From JAHRVQ01 sp963976815 (GTDB taxonomy: Bacteria > Pseudomonadota > Gammaproteobacteria > Pseudomonadales > Azotimanducaceae): a stretch of 64,000 bases of DNA. The DNA lies in NCBI GenBank assembly GCA_963976815.1, contig CAXBLU010000009.1:62001-126000 (forward strand), in the 5' to 3' direction. How positions within the stretch are numbered: the stretch's first letter is position 1; each line of letters begins with the position of its first letter. The position numbers were made by a program, and so were the translations under genes. The notes under the pieces are model-generated. The model was not told where the DNA came from. It ran no database searches and saw nothing but the letters and a program-made list of their open reading frames with translations. This document shows, piece after piece, positions 28,078-37,300 of this stretch.

Positions 28078-28413
28078 ATGCTAGACATGATTCTTCATAT
28101 ACTGATTTTGGCAGGTGTCATTTTCTTTGTAGCCGAATCCATGCGCAACGTTCGAATAGAAGGCTTTAGTACCGCCGTTGTGGTTGCCATCGTCTATTCA
28201 CTGATCAATTTCTTTCTCGGCACCTTTTTGATGCTATTGACCTTGCCTCTGATCATTTTGACCGTCGGGCTGTTCAAAGTTGTCATCAACACCTTTTTGT
28301 TGTGGCTAACGGATCAGATGGTAGACGACTTTGAGATTCGAGACATGGGTACAACTTTTCTGCTCGCGGTCATCATCACCTTAGCCGATACATTTCTCGC
28401 CATGGTATTTTAA
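28078..28413 (+). CDS. Holin superfamily IV-like small membrane protein
   Basis: 111 residues with four hydrophobic segments (about 4-20, 28-46, 50-70, 90-110). The middle carries VVVAIVYSLINFFLG and LTLPLIILTVGLF, which is the pattern of the phage-holin family (mycobacterial 4-TMS type) found in many non-phage bacterial chromosomes. GGGG lies before the ATG. No lysin or phage gene is near, so a lysis role is not supported. An inverted repeat lies in its leader. Confidence 0.75.
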   Translation: MLDMILHILILAGVIFFVAESMRNVRIEGFSTAVVVAIVYSLINFFLGTFLMLLTLPLIILTVGLFKVVINTFLLWLTDQMVDDFEIRDMGTTFLLAVIITLADTFLAMVF

Positions 28414-28478
28414 GCATGCAATACAATACATTTATGAAAAGCCGTCAGTGGCGTAATCGGCTTGTTGGGGTTCAGTCC

Positions 28479-30632
28479 TCAAGCCGCAACGTCACCCCGC
28501 AAACAACCACCCTGCCGAATTCGATCAAGAATATCGGACGTTGTCTCAGCGGACTCAGCCTTACCAAACAGCCAGCCTTGAATCTCCGCACACCCGAGAC
28601 TCTTTAAGTACTCAAGCTGAGGGTCGGTTTCAACACCTTCCGCAATTAGATTGAGTTTTAGTCCATGGGCCATCGCTACAATGGCATCCACAATGCTGGT
28701 GCCGCCCTCGTTGACATGAATCGAGCCCACAAATGACTTGTCGATCTTTAAGGTATTAATCGGAAACTGCTGCAAATAGCTTAGGGAAGAGTAACCGGTA
28801 CCAAAATCGTCAATTGCAATTTTGATTCCCAGCGAAGTTAACTTACGCAATTTCTGAATCACCTGGGACATATCATTCATAATAATGTTTTCAGTGATCT
28901 CAACTTCCAGGCAACTTCCCGGTAGCTCATGGCGACGTAACGTATCAACAATTCGGTCAATAAAATCATCCTGGTCAACCTGGGGGGCCGAGAAGTTTAT
29001 CGAGACTCGAATCTTCTCCACACCCTCAGCGCGCCAGGACGCTAAATCGCGACAGGCCGTCTCTAGCACAAAATTACCAACATCAAGAATCAGCCCAGTC
29101 TCCTCGGCAACGGGAATAAACTCATCGGGGAAGATCAAACCATTCTCTGCATGTTGCCAGCGTACAAGGGCTTCGAAGCCAACAATCTTTTCTGAATTGG
29201 CATTCACCTGGGGCTGATAACACACCCGCAATTCATCGTTAGCGAGGGCTTTACGCAGGTCCCGCTCAATAGTCAGTCGAGCCGTCGACATTTCATTCAT
29301 CGACTCGTTGAAAAATTCAAAGCCATTCTTGCCGCGATCTTTTACGCAGTACATCGCAAGGTCCGCACTCTTAATGAGTGAGTCCATTGTTTCACCTGCT
29401 TCAGGATAAACCGCTATGCCAATACTGCCGCTGACATACAGCTCGTGTTCATCAATCTTGAATGGATCCTTTAATTCACCCAGCACTTTTTCTGCAATCG
29501 TACCGGCATCTTCAGGCCGACTGATCTGGGGCAGGATCAACGCAAACTCATCACCACCAAAGCGTGCCAGGGTATCGCCCTTGCGCAGGGTATTTTCCAA
29601 ACGCTGTCCAACGGCTTGTAATAGTCGATCTCCCATTGTATGGCCCATGGTGTCATTGACCCACTTAAAGCGGTCCAGGTCTAAAAACATCACCGCGAGA
29701 TTTTCCTTGTCTCGCCTGGCCTGAGAAATTGCGATACTCAGCCGATCTTCCATTAATGCTCTGTTGGGTAATTTGGTCAAAAGATCATGGTAGGCCTGGA
29801 AGTTAATCAGTTCCTGAGCTCGTTTCTTTTCCGTGACATCCCGCGCAACGCCGTAGGTCCCCTGAAAATTTCCGTTACTATGCTCGGACTGCTGGAGCAT
29901 GATCGCCATGGAGGTTGTGTCGAAGTATCGATACTCGGATTCACCGCGACACTTCAGTTTCAACTCTACATTGGCAGACTTTCGATCGTCCGAGCGGCGC
30001 TCTGTAAAAACATACTTCGCCTGATCTCGACTCTGATTGGAGACTATCTTGCTGTAGTGTTGGCCGATAAGTTCAGTCTTATTGAATCCAAGGGTCTGGT
30101 ATATGGTGTCATTCAAAAACGTAAACCGACCGTCGGTGTCGAGCATAAAAACAATATCCGGGGAATGGTCAACAATAAACCGGTGCAGGTACTCAGATTC
30201 AGACAGCTTCTGACTCATTGAGTGGTTGGCATCTTCTAGTTCTTTCTTCGAAGCGGCATTCCCAATGGTTGTCAGTAACTCATCCGGTGCATAGGGCTTC
30301 TTCACAAAATCATATGCGCCCTTACCCAGTGCTTCCCTTGCGGTCTCGAAGCTCGCGTCACCGCTTACTACCAACACCTTACTGGGGACCTGATTTTCAA
30401 TAACATAATCAATAACGCCAAACCCACCCATGCCGGGCATATTTAAGTCCAGCAGGATGAGATCAAAACAATAATTCTGCAGCATGCCAATTGCGACCTC
30501 TCCAGAGTCCGCGGTCTCTACCTGGTAACCGGACAATTCAATCATTTGCCTGAGACTGTCCCGCTGTAACGGCTCGTCATCGACAATTAAAATATTGCGT
30601 CCAAGGCCCTGCTCTGTCATTACGGCGCTCAT
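28479..30632 (-). CDS. Receiver-PAS-GGDEF-EAL cyclic-di-GMP protein
   Basis: 717 residues. Receiver domain at about 12-125 with acidic pocket VDDE and phospho-acceptor Asp62 in LILLDLNMPG; PAS at about 150-260; GGDEF at about 285-440 with an intact FGGDEF motif; EAL at about 455-705 with FEALVRW and the DDFGTGYSSL and KIDKSFV blocks. Both catalytic motifs look intact, so it may make or break cyclic-di-GMP depending on phosphorylation. Its start overlaps the stop of the HDOD histidine kinase by four bases (ATGA), so the two are a cognate pair. Confidence 0.92.
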   Translation of the reverse strand: MSAVMTEQGLGRNILIVDDEPLQRDSLRQMIELSGYQVETADSGEVAIGMLQNYCFDLILLDLNMPGMGGFGVIDYVIENQVPSKVLVVSGDASFETAREALGKGAYDFVKKPYAPDELLTTIGNAASKKELEDANHSMSQKLSESEYLHRFIVDHSPDIVFMLDTDGRFTFLNDTIYQTLGFNKTELIGQHYSKIVSNQSRDQAKYVFTERRSDDRKSANVELKLKCRGESEYRYFDTTSMAIMLQQSEHSNGNFQGTYGVARDVTEKKRAQELINFQAYHDLLTKLPNRALMEDRLSIAISQARRDKENLAVMFLDLDRFKWVNDTMGHTMGDRLLQAVGQRLENTLRKGDTLARFGGDEFALILPQISRPEDAGTIAEKVLGELKDPFKIDEHELYVSGSIGIAVYPEAGETMDSLIKSADLAMYCVKDRGKNGFEFFNESMNEMSTARLTIERDLRKALANDELRVCYQPQVNANSEKIVGFEALVRWQHAENGLIFPDEFIPVAEETGLILDVGNFVLETACRDLASWRAEGVEKIRVSINFSAPQVDQDDFIDRIVDTLRRHELPGSCLEVEITENIIMNDMSQVIQKLRKLTSLGIKIAIDDFGTGYSSLSYLQQFPINTLKIDKSFVGSIHVNEGGTSIVDAIVAMAHGLKLNLIAEGVETDPQLEYLKSLGCAEIQGWLFGKAESAETTSDILDRIRQGGCLRGDVAA

Positions 30633-32557
30633 GGTGTTTTCCTCTGTTCAACAGATTGTTGTTCTTCGATTGGTAATAAAATTTGAAATTGTGTGCCGGT
30701 TGCCGCTGAAGTCTTACAGCTGATTAGACCGCCCAGTTCAGTGATTAATCGATGGGCAACGGACAGGCCAATGCCGGAATGGTCTCCGCCTTTTCCAGAA
30801 TGGTTGGCTATAAATAAATTTTGATATATTTCCGGTGCCACGCCCGGACCATTGTCTTCGACGACAATTTCGACAAAATGCTGACCACCGAGATTCACTC
30901 GACCATTCGAATGAACGTTAATTTGAGGTTCTGGCTCCGTGGCTAGTTCTGGTTTTGGCGCGAACGCTTCCGCCGCGTTCTTTAATAGGTTAATCAGTAT
31001 CTGTTTAAGACTGTCTGCGTTGCTGACAATCTTCGGCATCAGGGGATCTAACGCGCATTGCAGCTTGATGTTGGCATGGGAGCCCTGGACCACACCTATT
31101 AGGCTTTGCAGCAGAGCATTCACATCCACTAGAGCTAATTCACTTTTGTCCTCAGTTCCGATATGTGCATATTTTTGAATGATGCCACCAATACGGAGCA
31201 TCTCACTTGAAATGGTTTGGATATCAGTTTGCACATTCGAATCGTGGTCTAACTTCAGCGATAGGGTCTTTAAATAGTTTTGAACAATAGAAAGTGGATT
31301 ATTCACTTCGTGAGTTAGCTCTCGCACTCGTCTCTGAACTTGGTCAAGTTCAATCATGGGCGCCGTTGGTGCAAACGCGCCCTGTAGCAACCGGCCGCAG
31401 GCTTTAGAGAAAGCCGCAACCAACAGCTCATCCCGCCGCGCCTGGTGATCGAATGAATCAACGCCACAGACCGCCAGCCCAAGTGGCCCAAGCGGGACAA
31501 ACCAAAGCGCGTTGGTCGCGAATCGTGACAGCAGTTGCTTGTCCACAATTGCGACCAGCGCGTTCTCCTCGGCAGAGAAAGGGGATTGTGATTGGAATAC
31601 CTGTGTTAACAAGCTTCCACCGGATTCAGCGCCCACAGAAAACTCATCATCATCCAGAGAAATCACCAGATTGTTTTGCTCTCGCCGCGCCAGGCCCAAT
31701 CGCTGAATCGCAAAAACCTCTCGGCCGAGTAAAGTCAGGGGCTCAATTTTTTCGCAGGATTGCATCTGCACCACAAGATTCGCACGACTTAAATTTTCTG
31801 CAAAATCCGTGAGGGACAAGAGCTCATCATTATGAACTCTGAAGGTAGAATAGGCTTGTTCGAGAAGACTACTGAGATGGCCGGGGTTGATTTCGAGCTT
31901 TTCGTGAATCAATTCAAAGTACTGATCCGCTAACTCAAAATCGGTCATCATTGCTTCAGCCAGCCGGCCAGAAATCGCAACCAGCACCAGGTCATCCCCA
32001 GCATCCCGTAGGATTTCAAGACCTTCATGGTGGTACCGCAGCAGATCACAATCGGCTCTAGACAGACCAAATCGACCCAATAGGTCGGCACCTTCTTTTG
32101 CTTCTAAACCTTTGTCGAGTTGAGTCTGATCCATCAGGTGCTCACTACCAATCCGCAGCATCAATGCCAGACATCGGCAACGACTCACCTCGTCGTCATC
32201 AAACTTCGCCGCGGTCGCCAGGACCCTTGCCACTTCTGACGCCAGAAACGCTTGCTGCCAGGATTTTCCGGTTTCATTCAAATTGGCGCTATTGGCCATC
32301 ACAACCGCTTGCTCAAAGGTTTGCTCGGATAAAGCCTGATCGGTCAGGCCTTCATGCCATTTTGCAATGTGGGCTGGACGCATTGCCGCAAGAAAATGAA
32401 CCAGGATACGCGGTTCAGCCTCGACCGCATTTATAATCCGACGTCGATCCGTTTTGCGATTTAGCGTGGACTTAAGAAAGTAATTGAGGGTCTGGTGCCT
32501 TGCGGGTAATTCCGGTCCCGCCAGTGTTGAGATCTTGCTGAATGCTTGATCAGGCAT
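30629..32557 (-). CDS. HDOD-domain hybrid sensor histidine kinase
   Basis: About 642 residues, no membrane segment. The N-terminal half is an HDOD domain (about 10-230) and a GAF-like linker. The C-terminal half is a kinase with H-box ELTHEVNNPLS, N-box ILINLLKNAAEAF, G1-box VEDNGPG and G2-box SGIGLSVAHRL. HDOD kinases of this type are cytoplasmic and link physiology to cyclic-di-GMP in Pseudomonas-like bacteria. It is directly upstream of the receiver-GGDEF-EAL gene with a four-base overlap. ATG at 32557 is preferred over the TTG just before it. Confidence 0.88.
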   Translation of the reverse strand: MPDQAFSKISTLAGPELPARHQTLNYFLKSTLNRKTDRRRIINAVEAEPRILVHFLAAMRPAHIAKWHEGLTDQALSEQTFEQAVVMANSANLNETGKSWQQAFLASEVARVLATAAKFDDDEVSRCRCLALMLRIGSEHLMDQTQLDKGLEAKEGADLLGRFGLSRADCDLLRYHHEGLEILRDAGDDLVLVAISGRLAEAMMTDFELADQYFELIHEKLEINPGHLSSLLEQAYSTFRVHNDELLSLTDFAENLSRANLVVQMQSCEKIEPLTLLGREVFAIQRLGLARREQNNLVISLDDDEFSVGAESGGSLLTQVFQSQSPFSAEENALVAIVDKQLLSRFATNALWFVPLGPLGLAVCGVDSFDHQARRDELLVAAFSKACGRLLQGAFAPTAPMIELDQVQRRVRELTHEVNNPLSIVQNYLKTLSLKLDHDSNVQTDIQTISSEMLRIGGIIQKYAHIGTEDKSELALVDVNALLQSLIGVVQGSHANIKLQCALDPLMPKIVSNADSLKQILINLLKNAAEAFAPKPELATEPEPQINVHSNGRVNLGGQHFVEIVVEDNGPGVAPEIYQNLFIANHSGKGGDHSGIGLSVAHRLITELGGLISCKTSAATGTQFQILLPIEEQQSVEQRKTP

Positions 32558-32722
32558 CAACAGAGTCTAATCCTAGACTTATTAAAAAACAACAACTTAT
32601 AGACACCTTTTAACAACCGAAATTTGGTTTGCGACGTAAGTTTTCTACGAACCAATCGCAATTCTGTTGCCATGCTTGTCAAGGCCACCTACCATTGGCG
32701 GCCCTTCGATTATCGATACTGT

Positions 32723-33754
32723 ATGAAATCATTTAGCTGCCAAAAATGCGGCCAGTCGATCTTTTTTGAGAACGATCATTGTCTTCGCTGTGAGAGCAAA
32801 TTGGGTTTCATTTTTGAAGAGATGACCATGTCAGCCTTCTCCGTTGAGGAGGATCTGTTACGCAGTTACCTGAACGAAAAGACCTATAAATACTGTGAAA
32901 ACTGCACTAATCATAAGGCCTGCAATTGGGTATTAGAGATCGATAGCGAGCATAAGCTCTGCCTCGGTTGTCGCCTCAACCGCACCATCCCTAACCTGTC
33001 TATTGATGAAAATATGCGGTACTGGCGCATTCTGGAATCAGGCAAACGACGCTTGCTGTATTCATTGATTCGACTTGGATTACCCGTCATTCCGAAATCG
33101 GAGAACGATAATATCGGCCTGGCGTTTGAATTTCTAAAGGACACCTTCGAGCGAATCCAGAAAAATGACTATGTCATGACGGGCCATATTGATGGTGTCA
33201 TCACCCTCAATATTGCCGAGGCAGACGATGTCGAACGAGAACGCCGCAAACAGAATCTCAATGAGGACTATCGAACCGTGCTTGGCCACTTTCGCCATGA
33301 GAGTGGCCATTATTACTGGCAGCAACTGGTCTGGGGGCACAAACCATTAAAGGCTTTTCGTCACCTATTCGGTGACGAACGATTAGACTATCAGGAAGCG
33401 GTCACCCAGAACTACGAAGTTGGAGCCCCGGAGAACTGGCCGGAAAATTTCATCTCAGCTTATGCAAGCTGCCACCCCTGGGAAGATTTTGCTGAAACCT
33501 GGGGCCATTACTTGTTGATTGCTGACACCTTAGAGACCGCAAAGGCGTTTTTTGACACAGATGACTCGGTTGATGGTTACCACGCCCCAAGCTTTGATGT
33601 GATGTTGAAGCGCTGGCTACCGTTAACCCTAGCAGTCAACAATATAAACCGCAGTGGCGGTCAGCCAGACTTGTATCCCTTTGTCCTTTCCGCTCCGGTA
33701 GTGGCAAAACTGACCTACATACATCAACTAATCCATGCGCGGGAGACTTTCTGA
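32723..33754 (+). CDS. Zinc-ribbon plus putative zinc metallopeptidase (COG4307 type)
   Basis: 343 residues. The start MKSFSCQKCGQSIFFENDHC is the zinc-ribbon opening typical of this family and decides the start at 32723, although the frame is open further upstream. A second Cys cluster (CENCTNHKACNW) follows. The peptidase-like core has HESGHYYW (zinc HExxH-like motif) near residue 228 and HPWEDFAETWGHYL near 285, with the third ligand probably in that Glu/His cluster. Function is not known experimentally. It is divergent from the HDOD kinase gene and convergent, with a 27-base overlap, with the transglutaminase gene. Confidence 0.78.
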   Translation: MKSFSCQKCGQSIFFENDHCLRCESKLGFIFEEMTMSAFSVEEDLLRSYLNEKTYKYCENCTNHKACNWVLEIDSEHKLCLGCRLNRTIPNLSIDENMRYWRILESGKRRLLYSLIRLGLPVIPKSENDNIGLAFEFLKDTFERIQKNDYVMTGHIDGVITLNIAEADDVERERRKQNLNEDYRTVLGHFRHESGHYYWQQLVWGHKPLKAFRHLFGDERLDYQEAVTQNYEVGAPENWPENFISAYASCHPWEDFAETWGHYLLIADTLETAKAFFDTDDSVDGYHAPSFDVMLKRWLPLTLAVNNINRSGGQPDLYPFVLSAPVVAKLTYIHQLIHARETF

Positions 33755-34561
33755 CTTTTCTTCGGTCACGTCTACAAACATGTACGAGGGATCTACAGCG
33801 GGGCCGTACTGATTACAAATCGCCACATCCGCGGCATCACGACCATAGGCAATTGCGATTCTGGCACCCTCCAGATTCCCCTGGGTAGCGTCAAAGGTAA
33901 ACCAGCGTTCACCTACATAAGCCTCAAACCAGGCGTGAATATCCATCGGTTCCAGCCCGTGCAGATAACCCACCACTAGCCTCGCGGGTATACATAAACT
34001 TCGACAAAGACTAATACCGACATGGGCAAGATCTCGACAGACCCCGTGGCGCCGTTCGACCACTTCAACGGCTGAAACGGGATAAGTACTGGAACCGGGA
34101 ATATACTCAATATACTCGCGGATCCAATCTACGATCGCCTCAACCTGGGGATATCCCGGTGCTGCGTTGTTCACAATCTCCATCGCCAGGGCATTGTGTC
34201 GATCGGCTTCACAGTAGCGACTCGGTAACAGGTAGGTCAATATTTCATCGGGTAGTTCTGGGACCGGGGTAAACTCAGCCCGGTGATCAACGTCACTATG
34301 GTCGGCGGTCATAATCAGACTCGACGTTTGAATTCTAAAGTCGCCTTTGGGCGCAATCAGCCGCTGACAAAGATTGCCAAAGGAGTCCATCGCTTCCGTG
34401 ATCTGAATGCGGGGCTGTACATCGTACATTTCCTGCATAACCCACTGGCTCACTGCACTACGGGGCCGCAGCATAAATACAAAGGGGGTCGGGGCTTCAA
34501 TGGTGAATTCCAACTCGCAGCGCGTCTTAAGCCACATGTACTTCTCAGATACTGTTTCCAT
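33728..34561 (-). CDS. Transglutaminase-like cysteine protease family protein
   Basis: 277 residues. An N-terminal beta region (bacterial transglutaminase-like, about 1-110) is followed by a transglutaminase core with Cys in RHGVCRDLAH, His in MDIHAWFEAY and Asp in WFTFDATQG, a complete triad. Members may act as peptidases or amidases; the GYLHG and HAWFEAYVG blocks are common to this group. No signal peptide is seen. Another ATG at 34537 is possible. Its leader holds two tandem-repeat arrays shared with the divergent hydrolase gene. Confidence 0.85.
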   Translation of the reverse strand: METVSEKYMWLKTRCELEFTIEAPTPFVFMLRPRSAVSQWVMQEMYDVQPRIQITEAMDSFGNLCQRLIAPKGDFRIQTSSLIMTADHSDVDHRAEFTPVPELPDEILTYLLPSRYCEADRHNALAMEIVNNAAPGYPQVEAIVDWIREYIEYIPGSSTYPVSAVEVVERRHGVCRDLAHVGISLCRSLCIPARLVVGYLHGLEPMDIHAWFEAYVGERWFTFDATQGNLEGARIAIAYGRDAADVAICNQYGPAVDPSYMFVDVTEEKSESLPRMD

Positions 34562-34596
34562 TGCCCATCATGCACCGTGTAGACTTCCAGTTCCAT

Positions 34597-34635
34597 GCGT
34601 ACTTACATAGCCTACTTATATAGCGTACTTATATA
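34597..34635. repeat. Tandem array, three 13-bp units
   Basis: GCGTACTTACATA, GCCTACTTATATA and GCGTACTTATATA follow each other at 34597, 34610 and 34623. They lie in the divergent gap between the transglutaminase and the exported hydrolase, 36 bases from the first start codon. Confidence 0.85.
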
Positions 34636-34663
34636 GGTAGCTTTGGAGGAAGCTTTATCAGTA

Positions 34664-34738
34664 GTTCCATGAATATCGTTCCTTGAAATAGTTCCTTGAA
34701 ATAGTTCCTTGAAAATAGTTCCATGAAATAATTCCATG
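34664..34738 (+). repeat. Tandem array of 13-14 bp unit that ends in a start codon
   Basis: Units of the form GTTCCTTGAAATA start at 34664, 34678, 34691, 34704, 34718 and (partly) 34731. The last unit, ATTCCATG, supplies the ATG of the hydrolase gene at 34736. Units alternate between TTCCTTG and TTCCATG, so some copies carry an ATG and others do not. No Shine-Dalgarno sequence lies close to the ATG at 34736. Confidence 0.85.
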
Positions 34739-35554
34739 CGATCCCAAATCATTCTTTTCCACTTTTTAACTGCCCTGCTTGCTGCACTTTGCTTGAGTCA
34801 ATCTACTATGGCTGATGTCCCATTCTCTGAAGTTGCTGACCTTCCCTACCGCGCTCCAGATCAAACCATTCGCTACGGCTCAAAGCCCCTGCAGATTGCC
34901 GAGTATTGGCAGTCCAATAAAGACAGCCCATTATTGTTTCTGGTCCATGGTGGTTGTTGGTTAAACGCCTATGACCGCTCCCACATTCGCCCCCTCGCCG
35001 CGGCGATTGCAGATCACGGCATCGCTGTGCTTTCCGTCGAGTATCGCCGCATTGGAGATTCAGGGGGCGGATGGCCCGGTAGTTTTGACGACCTGCGCGC
35101 AGCATTAAAAGAGGCAACAACTCTGGATCACAGGGGTATTTATCTCGCCGGCCACAGTGCCGGTGGCCACATGGCCCTGTGGTTGGCATCAAGTCGCCAG
35201 GCTCAGATAAAAGGTGTGATAGGCCTGGCTGCCATTTCTGATCTGCATCTATATGCAGCAGGCAAAAGTGGCTGCGAAAAGGCCACGGTGCAACTCATGG
35301 GTGGTACACCCGAGGATTTTCCCGACCGTTACACCGCCGCTTCACCTCTGTTGTTAGGTACTAAAACAGCTACCCTACTCATTCACGGGGATCACGATCG
35401 AATCGTCAATACGGCTCAATCAACCCACTTTTCCGAGACTTATCCCGATACAACATTACGGCTTCTCCCGGGCAAAGGGCATTTTGATCTTGTTGATCCC
35501 AGACAAGAGGTTGCTGAAATTATTGCTGAACAAATCCGGCTTTGGCAGCACTAG
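34736..35554 (+). CDS. Exported alpha/beta hydrolase, kynurenine formamidase-like
   Basis: 272 residues. A signal peptide covers about residues 1-26 (hydrophobic core LTALLAALCL, possible cut near TMA). The hydrolase core has the HGGCW oxyanion motif (His71), nucleophile GHSAGG (Ser141), Asp in HGDHDRIV and His in GKGHFDL. The HGGxW and GHSAG pair is that of eukaryote-type kynurenine formamidases and related esterases. The next gene, one base on, encodes kynureninase, so cleavage of N-formylkynurenine is the best guess. The signal peptide is unusual for that step. The start codon is in a repeat array. Confidence 0.78.
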   Translation: MRSQIILFHFLTALLAALCLSQSTMADVPFSEVADLPYRAPDQTIRYGSKPLQIAEYWQSNKDSPLLFLVHGGCWLNAYDRSHIRPLAAAIADHGIAVLSVEYRRIGDSGGGWPGSFDDLRAALKEATTLDHRGIYLAGHSAGGHMALWLASSRQAQIKGVIGLAAISDLHLYAAGKSGCEKATVQLMGGTPEDFPDRYTAASPLLLGTKTATLLIHGDHDRIVNTAQSTHFSETYPDTTLRLLPGKGHFDLVDPRQEVAEIIAEQIRLWQH

Positions 35555-35555
35555 T

Positions 35556-36791
35556 ATGAGCCAGTCCCTTCCCCAACAAATGGACGCAGATGATCCGCTT
35601 AGGCTGGTACGTGGGCAGTTTATCCTGCCTCCTGGGGAAATCTATTTGGATGGAAACTCACTCGGCCCCCTGCTTATTGCCGTTCAAGAACGCTTGCAAC
35701 ACACGATCGACACGCAGTGGGGCCAGGGTCTTATCAGAAGTTGGAATGAGAGCTGGATTGAACTACCCCAGCGGGTCGCTCGTAAACTTGCACCTGTGGT
35801 GGGCGCGTCTCCAGCAGACCTGATTTGTGCCGATAGCGTATCGATTAATCTGTTCAAAATATTGTCAGCATCCCTCTCTCTTTCACCCGAGCGGACGACC
35901 ATCCTTTCTCTGACGGACATGTTTCCGACAGACCTGTATATAGCCGAAGGTCTGTCCGCATTAGTCGGCGCAGATCGTTGTCGGCTAAAGCTGATCGAAT
36001 ACGCCGAGCTGGACGCCGTACTCAATTCTCAACTCGGCAGCCAGATTAATGTGCTGATGATGAGTCAGGTCAATTTCCGTACGGGGGAAGCCTATGACCT
36101 TCCCAGAATTACCCAACTTGCTCACCTGGCCGGTGTTCGGGTCCTGTGGGACCTCTCACACTCCGCCGGGGTATTGCCCGTCAATCTGGTGGAGAACAAA
36201 ATCGACTTTGCCGTCGGCTGTGGCTACAAGTTCCTTAACGGCGGCCCCGGCGCACCGGCATTTCTCTACGTAAATCACGAACTTCAGCCAAAACTGAATC
36301 AACCTCTCAGCGGCTGGATGGGTCATCGCGCACCCTTTGAATTTAGCCCGCAATATGAACCGGCGCCTGGAATGGATCAATTTCTCTCGGGTACGCCGGG
36401 CATCCTCAGCATGTCAGCCCTGGATGCTGCCCTTGAACTCTGGGAGCATATTGCCCTGGACGCTGTGTTTGAGAAGTCCCAGAAGCTTACCCAGTTGTTT
36501 ATCGAATCCGTGAATCAAGCGCCGGCCTTGAACGACTTTAACCTGATCAAAGTACCCGTTCGAGGCAGCCAGGTTTCCCTTGCCCATGGAGACGCTTTTG
36601 CTATTTCTCAAGCTCTCATCGACAGGGGTATTATTTGTGACTTTCGTGCACCGAACCTGGTCAGATTTGGATTCTCACCACTTTATAATCGCTATCAAGA
36701 TATCCTGACCACGGTACAGGTCCTTTCTGAAATCATGGTGTCAAAATGCTTTCAACAGGCCCAGTATCAACAATCAGGAAAGGTCACCTAG
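35556..36791 (+). CDS. kynU: Kynureninase
   Basis: 411 residues, the family length. PLP-dependent fold with YLDGNSLGPL near 30, the substrate block WDLSHSAGVLPVNL near 198-211 and the PLP-binding Lys225 in GCGYKFLNGGPGAPAF. It splits kynurenine to anthranilate and alanine (or 3-hydroxykynurenine to 3-hydroxyanthranilate) in the cytoplasm. The start is the ATG one base after the stop of the hydrolase (TAGTATG), so the two genes are co-translated. No tryptophan 2,3-dioxygenase gene is in the window. Confidence 0.93.
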   Translation: MSQSLPQQMDADDPLRLVRGQFILPPGEIYLDGNSLGPLLIAVQERLQHTIDTQWGQGLIRSWNESWIELPQRVARKLAPVVGASPADLICADSVSINLFKILSASLSLSPERTTILSLTDMFPTDLYIAEGLSALVGADRCRLKLIEYAELDAVLNSQLGSQINVLMMSQVNFRTGEAYDLPRITQLAHLAGVRVLWDLSHSAGVLPVNLVENKIDFAVGCGYKFLNGGPGAPAFLYVNHELQPKLNQPLSGWMGHRAPFEFSPQYEPAPGMDQFLSGTPGILSMSALDAALELWEHIALDAVFEKSQKLTQLFIESVNQAPALNDFNLIKVPVRGSQVSLAHGDAFAISQALIDRGIICDFRAPNLVRFGFSPLYNRYQDILTTVQVLSEIMVSKCFQQAQYQQSGKVT

Positions 36792-36823
36792 TCCAAAAAA
36801 ACGCAAGACATGAAAGGAACAGC

Positions 36824-37300
36824 ATGCAAAGGCTAATCGCCATCATTTTGATCACCGGCCACTTTCTCTTACCGAACCCGGCAAACGCAGCCGAAGAGGA
36901 TGATCTCAACCGTTTATTAGATGGGTTTCATCAAGCTGCAGCCAGGGCGGACTATAGCGACTACTTTTCTCGATTCTCAAAAGAGAGTGTTTTTCTCGGG
37001 ACAGATGCAACAGAGAGATGGACCATCAGTGAATTCAAAGCTTATACCAAGCCGCATTTTGCCGGGGGACGTGGGTGGACCTACATACCGCAGCAACGAT
37101 TCTGGCGTGTACAAGGTGACATAGCCTGGTTCGACGAACAGCTTGAGAATGCCAATTTAGGTCGCTGCCGGGGTACCGGTGTTGCGGTCCGCGAAGATGG
37201 CAAATGGAAGGTTGCCCACTATAGCCTGACCATGTTGATCCCAAACGACATTGCAGGTGATGTGGCAACAAGAGCAAAGCAGGTGAAGCATGAGCCATGA
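36824..37300 (+). CDS. Exported SnoaL/NTF2-like protein
   Basis: 158 residues. A signal peptide is seen (hydrophobic LIAIILITGHFLL, cut near ANA). The mature part, LLDGFHQAAARADYSDYF then FAGGRGWTYIP, fits the NTF2/SnoaL-like fold of DUF4440-type proteins, with conserved WFDEQLEN and GTGVAVREDGKWKVAHYS strands. Role unknown; such domains bind small molecules or have hydrolase or isomerase activity. AGGA lies six bases before the chosen ATG. It follows kynU by 32 bases and overlaps ychJ by 11 bases. Confidence 0.75.
   Translation: MQRLIAIILITGHFLLPNPANAAEEDDLNRLLDGFHQAAARADYSDYFSRFSKESVFLGTDATERWTISEFKAYTKPHFAGGRGWTYIPQQRFWRVQGDIAWFDEQLENANLGRCRGTGVAVREDGKWKVAHYSLTMLIPNDIAGDVATRAKQVKHEP

Noticed and set aside
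28078..28413. Prophage remnant suggested by the holin-like gene
   Set aside because: No endolysin, integrase or structural phage gene is near, and this family is common as a plain chromosomal membrane protein.
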